A stretch of 24,853 nt of DNA. Source: an uncultured Lachnospiraceae bacterium (lineage in GTDB: Bacteria; Bacillota; Clostridia; Lachnospirales; Lachnospiraceae). The position numbers and the translations under genes are program-made. Numbering within the stretch: position 1 is the stretch's first letter; each line of letters starts with the position of its first letter. The stretch is from NCBI GenBank assembly GCA_910579275.1, contig CAJTTO010000054.1:1-24853 (forward strand), in the 5' to 3' direction. The notes below the pieces were generated by a model. That model was not told where the DNA came from. It did not search any database and saw only the letters and a list, made by a program, of their open reading frames with translations. Shown here one piece after another: positions 19,382 through 24,853 of the stretch.

Positions 19382-21487
19382 ATGGAAAGGGATGAGGAGA
19401 AACTTTTACTCCGCAGGCGGATGGAAAAGTGGATAAAGATATTTGTGATATTTCTGGCATTTGTGTGGCTTTGTACGATTATTTCAAAGAGCATTTATGT
19501 GTCAGGGCTGCCGATGGTCAAGACGGATACCGCGTCCAAAAAATATGTGGAGCACATAGTAAATACGGACGGAATCGTGACGGCGGGCGGTGAAATCGCT
19601 GTCAATACGCAGGCGGGGCTGCGGGTGGATAAAATTTATGTCCAGCAGGGCGATGCGGTTCAGGCAGGGGACGTTCTTTTTACGATTGACACATCAGATC
19701 TTACAGAGCTGATCAGTGCAAAGGAGACAGAGCTTTCCAAGCTAGAGTGCAATCTTTCGGACTGGCAGGTCAATGCAGTGATTGACGCGCAGAAAAAAGA
19801 AGTGGCAATTCTCTGGGCAAAGGAGGATTATGAGACGGCGGACAAGGAGACGGCGGTTGCGAAGGCGCGCGCAAAGGAAGCGCTGGATAAGGCGGAGGCG
19901 GCGCTTGGAAAGCATCTTGCGGACACAGTGCCCTACACGGCAGACAATGCCAGACGCAATGCGTGGGATATGTACCATGACTGGGTGAACAAGGGATATG
20001 GCATTGCGGATAAAATTACAGCGAAAGAGCGCGAGATACAGGATTTGGAGGAGCAGCTTGCTGAGTTGGAGAATCGCATCGGAAAAGAGGTTCGTTCGGG
20101 AGAAGAGGGTCAGCCAAAAGTTTTGTCGGGGTCGGTGGGCGCTGACACGGACAATACAGGAGGAACAGAGGACACCAATACGGGAGCGGACAATTCAGAT
20201 GCTGGAAATACTCAAAATGGCGCAGAGAATACTGACGGGCATGGAAATGCAGATACGGGAACCAATACAGATGCTGCGGACAGCACAGAGAATGAAAGCG
20301 AAAATGCAAATACAGATGACACGGACAGCACAGAGAATGAAAGCGAAAATACAAATACAGATGACACGGACAGCACGGAGAATGAGAACGAAAATGCGAA
20401 TACAGATGACACGGACAGCACGGAGAATGAGAACGAAAATGCGAATACAGATGACACGGACAGCGTAGAGAATGGCAATGAAAATACAGAAACAGGCGCT
20501 TTGGCACCGGACACAAAGGACAATCAAAACCCAAATCCGGCAGACGAGGAAAAGCGGACGGAGCTGCTCAATAAGATTAAAAAGGCAAACGAAGAACTGC
20601 TTGCCTTGCGCGACCAGTTGACAAAGCATGATAGAGATGCGGTCGCGCAGCCTGATTATTCGGCGGAGGAAGCCGAGTATGATGCATGGCAGAGCACCAA
20701 GCTTACGCTTGAAGAAAACGTGCAGCGTGCAAAGGAAAGCTATAACGACGCAAGCTACACACGCGAGGTTACATTGCGGCAGAAGCTGCGGGAGATTGCA
20801 AATGCGGAAACTACATCAAAAGCAGATTCTACGGCAATGCTTTATGAATTAGATATCAAACAGGCGAAGAAGCAGATTGAAAGACTTCATGCAATAAAAC
20901 AGCAAAAGGGAGAAATCAAGGCTGAAAATGATGGTATTATTTCAAAAATCCAGATCGAGGTTGGCGGTCGGACATCAGACACCGCGGCACTTCTGCTGAC
21001 AGATGCACTAAGACCCTGCCAGTTTAAATTCAGCATCACCAAAGAAGAGGGAAAATATGTGCACTTAAATGATACTGTTGAGTTAAAATTCAACGGACAA
21101 TCCACGGCAACAGAAGTTACGGTGGACTATCTGACCGAAAATACACAGGGAGGGTACGACATTCTCTGTATGCTTCCAGAGAATATGGGACAACCCGGGC
21201 TAAGCGGAACCGTCCAAAAGGCAGTGCAGGGTGAATATCATGAGTTGGCGCTTCCGGTGGAGGCTGTCTTTGAGGAGAGAGACACTTTTTATATCTATAC
21301 ATTAAACGAAAAAGAAGGAATCCTCGGAAGCGAGTATTATGCCGAAAAAATCAAGGTGCAGGTCAAAGATCAGAATGACCGCTATGCAGCAATCGAAGCC
21401 GGCACAATCAGCAAAGACACCAAAGTCATTACATACTCGACCGAGGAGCTAAAACAAGGACAGAGCGTGCGCCCGCAGGATAAATAA
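19382..21487 (+). CDS. Large HlyD-like membrane-fusion/adaptor protein with Asn/Asp/Thr-rich repeat insert
   Basis: The 701-residue protein has a basic cytoplasmic start, one membrane helix (about 19-37) and an extracytoplasmic body. Residues about 62-105 form the first half of a lipoyl-like domain (VTAGGEIAVNTQAGLRVDKI, QQGDAVQAGDVLFTID). Long alpha-helical coiled-coil arms follow (about 107-235 and 388-550), then the second lipoyl half (GEIKAENDGIISKIQIEVGG) and beta-barrel parts to the end. Between the arms, at the hairpin tip, lies a disordered acidic insert (about 240-388) with a 15-residue repeat. Start set at 19382 (GGAGGG 8 bases upstream); an ATG at 19361 is in frame but lacks a site. 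HlyD proteins normally couple export pumps; its place behind importer-type permeases is odd. It may hold the complex to the cell wall or link permeases with the lipoproteins. Confidence 0.82.
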   Translation: MERDEEKLLLRRRMEKWIKIFVIFLAFVWLCTIISKSIYVSGLPMVKTDTASKKYVEHIVNTDGIVTAGGEIAVNTQAGLRVDKIYVQQGDAVQAGDVLFTIDTSDLTELISAKETELSKLECNLSDWQVNAVIDAQKKEVAILWAKEDYETADKETAVAKARAKEALDKAEAALGKHLADTVPYTADNARRNAWDMYHDWVNKGYGIADKITAKEREIQDLEEQLAELENRIGKEVRSGEEGQPKVLSGSVGADTDNTGGTEDTNTGADNSDAGNTQNGAENTDGHGNADTGTNTDAADSTENESENANTDDTDSTENESENTNTDDTDSTENENENANTDDTDSTENENENANTDDTDSVENGNENTETGALAPDTKDNQNPNPADEEKRTELLNKIKKANEELLALRDQLTKHDRDAVAQPDYSAEEAEYDAWQSTKLTLEENVQRAKESYNDASYTREVTLRQKLREIANAETTSKADSTAMLYELDIKQAKKQIERLHAIKQQKGEIKAENDGIISKIQIEVGGRTSDTAALLLTDALRPCQFKFSITKEEGKYVHLNDTVELKFNGQSTATEVTVDYLTENTQGGYDILCMLPENMGQPGLSGTVQKAVQGEYHELALPVEAVFEERDTFYIYTLNEKEGILGSEYYAEKIKVQVKDQNDRYAAIEAGTISKDTKVITYSTEELKQGQSVRPQDK
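20279..20503 (+). repeat. 45-bp tandem repeat (four full units and one diverged) inside the HlyD-like gene
   Basis: Units start at 20279, 20324, 20369, 20414 and 20459. Each encodes a version of DSTENESENANTDDT; units 3 and 4 are nearly identical at DNA level, and the fifth is diverged. The repeat keeps the frame, so unit gain or loss would change the length of the hairpin-tip insert without breaking the gene. Confidence 0.9.
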
Positions 21488-21504
21488 AGCTAAAGTTTGG
21501 CAAG

Positions 21505-21541
21505 ATGGATTTTTACTTAGAAAAGGATTTGAAAAATCCAT
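21505..21541 (+). terminator. Hairpin after the HlyD-like gene
   Basis: ATGGATTTTT (21505-21514) and AAAAATCCAT (21532-21541) form a perfect 10-bp stem, 18 bases after the stop codon. There is no trailing U run, so termination strength is uncertain. The arms have the same sequence as stem II of the element at 10488, in inverted order. Confidence 0.45.
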
Positions 21542-21569
21542 GGTATTATGGGCATTTTTGTGGTAAGAT

Positions 21570-21651
21570 ATACTGGCGGCCGAAAAGACTGACCGCTCAG
21601 TATAAAGTTATGCACACAGCCGCATAAGGAAATATGCCGCTTCGCGGCTGT
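21570..21651 (+). other. Structured intergenic/leader region before the HD-domain gene
   Basis: Two further inverted repeats follow each other: ATACTGGCGG with CCGCTCAGTAT (21570-21579, 21593-21603, one bulge) and ACAGCCGC with GCGGCTGT (21616-21623, 21644-21651). They end 36 bases before the HD gene start. They could be a leader structure, a second terminator or an element remnant; no known riboswitch was recognised. Confidence 0.35.
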
Positions 21652-21687
21652 AGCTGGCGCGAAAATTAAAAATGCGGAGGTGCCGAC

Positions 21688-22278
21688 ATGGATGATCGTA
21701 TGAAAAAACAAATAGAATTTGCCTTGGAGATTGACAAAGTGAAAAATATTTTCAGGCAGACACATCTGTCAATGAATGGAAGAAATGAAAATGATGCAGA
21801 GCATTCATGGCATATGGCGTTGATGGCATATCTGCTCAAAGAGTATGCAAATGAGGAGATCGATATTGCAAAAGTCATGATTATGTGCCTGATTCATGAT
21901 ATTGTGGAGATTGATGCAGGGGACACCTACGCATACGACACAGAGGGTTTAAAGACGCAAAAAGCCAGAGAAGAAGCTGCCAAAGAACGAATTTTTTCTA
22001 TACTTCCCGACGAGCAAAAAGCAGAATTTGCCGCTTTGTTTGACGAGTTTGAGGCGTATGAGACAGCCGAGGCAAAATTTGCGCACGCAATGGACAATTT
22101 GCAGCCGCTGATGCTAAATGACAGCAATGGCGGCGGAGACTGGCGCGCACATCAAGTCACGGCAGAACAGGTCTACAAAAGACAGGGCAAAACAAAATTA
22201 GGGTCGGAAAAACTGTATGAACTGACAGACAGCATTATCCAAAAGAATATTCAAAACGGAAATTTGAAGGAAGCATAA
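21688..22278 (+). CDS. HD-domain phosphohydrolase (YfbR/HDDC2-like 5'-nucleotidase type)
   Basis: The 196-residue protein has the metal-binding HD pattern: H39 in DAEHSWHMA, H70-D71 in CLIHDIVEIDAGDT, and D136 in FAHAMDNLQPLML. The EIDAGDTYAYD segment is typical of the HD_3 group, which includes YfbR-type deoxynucleoside 5'-monophosphatases. Length fits. It should be a soluble metal-dependent enzyme acting on nucleoside monophosphates or a similar phosphoester. GGAGG lies 7 bases before the ATG. It is first in a tight operon with Fic (17-base gap), LytTR regulator and GHKL kinase. Because Fic proteins transfer AMP, a nucleotide-cleaving partner is suggestive, but the pairing may be chance. 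Confidence 0.85.
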   Translation: MDDRMKKQIEFALEIDKVKNIFRQTHLSMNGRNENDAEHSWHMALMAYLLKEYANEEIDIAKVMIMCLIHDIVEIDAGDTYAYDTEGLKTQKAREEAAKERIFSILPDEQKAEFAALFDEFEAYETAEAKFAHAMDNLQPLMLNDSNGGGDWRAHQVTAEQVYKRQGKTKLGSEKLYELTDSIIQKNIQNGNLKEA

Positions 22279-22295
22279 ACGAAATCGGAGGCACT

Positions 22296-22898
22296 ATGGC
22301 ACTGGAAAATAAACTAGGCATCACAGAATCTGCGGAGCTTGCAAGGGAAGAAGAGCGCATCAGTAAAACAAGGGCAATCGAACTGTATGAGAAAAAAATC
22401 CCTAATGATGAAATAGGGAAATTTGCAGGTCTTGCGAAAATCCATCAATATCTTTTTGGTGAAATCTATGAGTTTGCAGGAAAAGTAAGAACTGTCAATC
22501 TTGCAAAAGGCAATTTTCGCTTTGCGCCGGTCATGTACTTAGATGCGGCGTTAAAACACATTGATGCAATGCCGCAGTCAACCTTTGATGAAATTATTGA
22601 GAAATATGTGGAGATGAATATTGCACATCCCTTTCGGGAGGGAAATGGCAGAAGCACACGAATCTGGCTTGATTTTATTTTGAGAAAAGAATTGAAGCTC
22701 GTTGTGGACTGGGGAACAGTTGACAAGGAGGACTATCTGCTCGCCATGGAACGAAGCCCAATTAAAACACTTGAAATAAAAGTGCTGCTGAAACATGCAC
22801 TCACAGATCAAATCAAGGACAGGGCTGTGTACATGAAAGGGATTGACGCAAGCTATTATTATGAAGGATACAATACATTTAAGACCGAGGAACTATGA
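22296..22898 (+). CDS. Fic family protein, self-inhibited class III type
   Basis: The 200-residue protein carries the complete Fic active motif HPFREGNGRSTR (111-122, catalytic H111), the flap region before it (AKGNFRFAPVMY, 70-81) and the usual helical core (IHQYLFGEIYEFAGKVRTVN). Active Fic enzymes transfer AMP from ATP to hydroxyl side chains of proteins. Near the C-terminus S186-YYY-E190-G191 fits the inhibitory (S/T)xxxE(G/N) motif, so this would be a class III Fic protein whose own terminal helix blocks ATP binding. No separate antitoxin gene is needed, and none is present. GGAGG lies 4-5 bases before the ATG. It sits between the HD gene and the regulator gene (9-base gap), clearly in one transcript. 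Confidence 0.9.
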   Translation: MALENKLGITESAELAREEERISKTRAIELYEKKIPNDEIGKFAGLAKIHQYLFGEIYEFAGKVRTVNLAKGNFRFAPVMYLDAALKHIDAMPQSTFDEIIEKYVEMNIAHPFREGNGRSTRIWLDFILRKELKLVVDWGTVDKEDYLLAMERSPIKTLEIKVLLKHALTDQIKDRAVYMKGIDASYYYEGYNTFKTEEL

Positions 22899-22907
22899 GG
22901 AAGCGTA

Positions 22908-23648
22908 ATGGACTATAAGATTGCCATCTGCGACGACGAACAAAATCAAATAAAATACTTATCCGGCCTTGTAAAGAGCTGGGCAGGGCAGTGTGGGTAT
23001 ACAGTGCGCATCGTCCCCTTTTTGTCGGCGGAGGCGTTCTGGTTCCAGTATGAGGAGGAGAAGGATTATGAAATCCTGCTCTTAGATATCGAGATGGAAC
23101 AGATGAACGGTATTGAGCTTGCCACAAAACTCCGCGCTGACGATGAAACGATTCAAATCATATTTATCACAGGGTATCCCGACTATATTGCGCAGGGATA
23201 CGAGGTGGCAGCGCTGCATTATCTGATGAAGCCCGTCTGTGCGGAAAAACTCAGCGAGGTTTTGAACCGTGCTGTCAAGAAGCTGCACAAGAAAGAGCGC
23301 AGTATTTTGGTTTGGTGCGATAAGGACTGTCGGCGGATTTTGATTCATACGATTGTGTATGTTGAGGTATTTTCGCATAAAGTTACAATCTACACGACAG
23401 ATCATGAATATAACACAAAGCGTTCCATCACGGAGATGGAAGAGCTTCTTGGCGGAGATTTTATCCGATGCCACCGTTCTTATCTGGCAGGTTTGAAACA
23501 TATTGCGCGCATGACAAAGAACGCAGTCGTATTTGAGGACGGAAGGAGCATTCCGCTGTCAAGAGGCGCATATCATATGGCGAATCAGGCGTTTATTCAG
23601 TATTACAAAGAGCCATATATAGAAGAAACCGGGAGAACAAACAGATGA
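22908..23648 (+). CDS. LytTR-family response regulator (AgrA type)
   Basis: The 246-residue protein has a receiver domain (D9/D10 in ICDDE, phosphoacceptor D60 in LLLDIEM, K108 in YLMKPV) and a LytTR DNA-binding domain (about 130-235: IVYVEVFSHKVTIYT, EELLGGDFIRCHRSYLAGLKHI). Such regulators control peptide-signalled systems, bacteriocins or virulence traits in Firmicutes. GAGGA lies about 7 bases before the ATG, inside the end of the Fic gene region. Its stop codon overlaps the start of the kinase gene by 4 bases, so both are co-translated. No AgrB/AgrD-like genes are in the window, so the signal is unknown. Confidence 0.92.
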   Translation: MDYKIAICDDEQNQIKYLSGLVKSWAGQCGYTVRIVPFLSAEAFWFQYEEEKDYEILLLDIEMEQMNGIELATKLRADDETIQIIFITGYPDYIAQGYEVAALHYLMKPVCAEKLSEVLNRAVKKLHKKERSILVWCDKDCRRILIHTIVYVEVFSHKVTIYTTDHEYNTKRSITEMEELLGGDFIRCHRSYLAGLKHIARMTKNAVVFEDGRSIPLSRGAYHMANQAFIQYYKEPYIEETGRTNR

Positions 23649-24313
23649 AATTATTTGATATATTGTTTGGGCGGGCGATTGACCGCAGAATCGCAGTGTA
23701 CCAGAATGATTTGATTGCAAAACACTGCGAGGAGGTTCAAAATGTTTACAGGACAATGCGCGGCTGGCGGCATGATTACCATAATCATATTCAGGCGATG
23801 CTTGCGCTGACAGACAAACCGCAGCAGCTTCGGGCGTATCTGCTGAAGCTGAACAGTGACCTCACAACTGTGGATACTGTCATCAAGACAGGAAATGTGA
23901 TGGTGGATGCCATCTTGAACAGTAAGCTTTCCCTGATTCAGTCCCGTCAAATTAACCTCCACGCAAAGGCTGTCGTGCCGTCTGATTTGAGGATTTCGGA
24001 AATCGACCTCTGCACTGTGATTGGAAATCTCTTGGACAATGCGATGGAAGCCTGTCTGAAACAAGAGCGGGACTCCGAACGGTTTGTCCGTGTCTATATC
24101 GGTATTCTGAAAAAACAGTTATATATTTCTGTTCAAAACTCCTCGGGGCAGCAAATCAAAAAGTCAGGCAAGACATACATTTCCACAAAAAACAGCGAAA
24201 GTCACGGTTTTGGCTTGAAACGCATTGACCGTATTGTTGCTAAGTATGACGGCTACATCAACCGCCAGAATGAGGAAGGAATATTTGCGACGGAAGTGCT
24301 GCTGCCTTTGTGA
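23645..24313 (+). CDS. GHKL-type histidine kinase lacking membrane segments
   Basis: The 222-residue protein has the AgrC/HPK10-type phosphoacceptor region RHDYHNHIQ (H43) in a dimerisation helix, the N box GNLLDNAMEAC (N132), and a G box near HGFGLKRI, ending VLLPL. Kinases of this type normally have five to seven N-terminal membrane helices; here the protein begins about 40 residues before the phosphoacceptor and has none. The ATGA overlap with the regulator gene supports the start, so it is probably naturally short rather than truncated by misreading. It may sense a cytoplasmic signal or depend on another membrane protein. No antitermination or terminator structure is clear after it. Confidence 0.88.
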   Translation: MKLFDILFGRAIDRRIAVYQNDLIAKHCEEVQNVYRTMRGWRHDYHNHIQAMLALTDKPQQLRAYLLKLNSDLTTVDTVIKTGNVMVDAILNSKLSLIQSRQINLHAKAVVPSDLRISEIDLCTVIGNLLDNAMEACLKQERDSERFVRVYIGILKKQLYISVQNSSGQQIKKSGKTYISTKNSESHGFGLKRIDRIVAKYDGYINRQNEEGIFATEVLLPL

Positions 24314-24344
24314 ATGCTTTGCGGCCGTGGAATGAATTTTAAAC

Positions 24345-24642
24345 TTAAAGCAGCCTGTTATTTTGTAAAATAGCATAAGTTCCCATCTGCTCATTATATC
24401 TTGTATAGTCCAAGTTCATCATGTTATACAAATACCTTTTTACTTCATCTGTAGAACTAAATTTTGTTGCCATATATGGCGCTTCTGGATTGGTTTTTTC
24501 AAAAAGTATATATCCAAAAGCTGTTTCAGCCAAAGTGGCGGCATGTGAAGCACAGATTCGATCACCGCTTTGTGTCCAAAAGATGATAAGGGAAAATGGA
24601 CTTTCTTTGAAATGATGTCAATAAACAAAATGCTTTTTTCAT
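24345..24642 (-). pseudogene. Small broken reading frame of unknown family
   Basis: Leftward, an ATG at 24640-24642 close to AAAGG starts MKKAFCLLTSFQRKS and stops at 24562. A second frame, shifted by one base, is open from just upstream of 24600 to the stop at 24345 and reads protein-like sequence: IIFWTQSGDRICASHAATLA, later FEKTNPEAPYMATKF and RYLYNMMNLDYTRYNEQMG. Joined by a single frameshift they would give about 98 residues. The annotated-looking TTG at 24533 has no ribosome binding site. I do not recognise the family. Alternatively only the downstream frame is a remnant. Confidence 0.4.
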
Positions 24643-24759
24643 CCTTTGCAATCCCTCTGTTTTTATTTTTGTTTTAGTTTATCACAGATCTTTTTGCGAT
24701 TCCATTAAAAATATTTAAATTTAGTGTTGCATTTCGGGTTTTCATTCGAACCATTCACG

Positions 24760-24788
24760 TTCAAAATGACAGAGCGATTCATTATAAT
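24760..24788 (+). promoter_or_regulatory. Candidate promoter reading out of the window
   Basis: TTCAAA (24760-24765), 17-bp spacer, TATAAT (24783-24788). A GGAGTAGTCTCGG segment follows within 12 bases. No start codon of a long frame is reached before the window ends, so the gene served lies outside. Confidence 0.45.
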
Positions 24789-24853
24789 GTATACTATGGG
24801 AGTAGTCTCGGAAACTCACTGAAGATGCAACAGAAAAACAGGCCATATAAACG

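Noticed and set aside
20279..20503. Regular repeats suggestive of a CRISPR array
   Set aside because: Units are contiguous 45-bp coding repeats without spacers and keep the HlyD reading frame.
20195..20629. Long open frames on the minus strand and other plus frames across the HlyD repeat, with repetitive Cys/Pro/His sequence
   Set aside because: They are frame shadows of the 45-bp tandem repeat, which lacks stops in several frames; no start signals.
19382..21487. HlyD-like gene as part of a MacB-type macrolide exporter
   Set aside because: The upstream permeases have EAA loops and six-helix MalFG layout, and no MacB-like or other ATPase gene lies nearby.
22908..24313. Agr-type quorum-sensing locus
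   Set aside because: LytTR regulator and GHKL kinase are present but there is no AgrB-like peptidase or AgrD-like peptide gene, and the kinase lacks a membrane receptor.

Overview
The window looks like a chromosomal segment of a Firmicute of the class Clostridia, most likely a gut Lachnospiraceae. This rests on strong GGAGG-type ribosome binding sites, moderate G+C, lipoprotein signal peptides without outer-membrane genes, LytTR/GHKL regulators and the mix of families. It is inference from gene content, not a database match. No rRNA, tRNA, CRISPR array or complete insertion sequence was recognised.

Left part (1-4200) is accessory in character and mostly leftward. It holds the last 38 codons of a peptidoglycan-binding-domain protein, a stand-alone GyrI-like effector-binding protein, a DUF3788 protein that seems to carry a GyrI-like first strand, and a TipAL-type MerR regulator with a 19-bp-spacer promoter. 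A RelE/ParE-fold protein ending in a membrane anchor follows. Middle left (4197-8403) is more housekeeping: tspO and tyrA (leftward) and an EF-G-like GTPase (rightward) with altered GTPase motifs.

The core of interest is 8405-21487. A leftward OmpR-type response regulator/histidine kinase pair faces a rightward series: two tandem paralogous lipoproteins (N-terminal propeller-like part plus C-terminal ABC solute-binding domain), an AT-rich membrane-anchored Ntn hydrolase, and an operon of MalF-like permease, MalG-like permease and a large HlyD-like adaptor with a 45-bp tandem-repeat insert. Four promoters (regulator, lipoprotein 1, lipoprotein 2, permease operon) share one architecture: TTAGAG-N5-TTAGAG(T)-N10-TAnAmT. 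This predicts that the two-component system controls itself and the lipoprotein/permease/HlyD set as one regulon. There is no ATPase gene and no identified substrate; this is my best candidate for an undescribed system.

A family of small non-coding elements with GTAACnGTTCAG-type terminal inverted repeats is scattered through the window. Two copies have perfect 8-bp target duplications, one in the regulator's leader and one exactly over the stop codon of lipoprotein 1. A third has a 7/8 duplication, and there are several decayed copies.

Right part (21688-24313) is a tight rightward operon: HD-domain phosphohydrolase, class III-like Fic protein, LytTR response regulator and a GHKL kinase without membrane segments. 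The window ends with a broken leftward gene and an outward-facing promoter.
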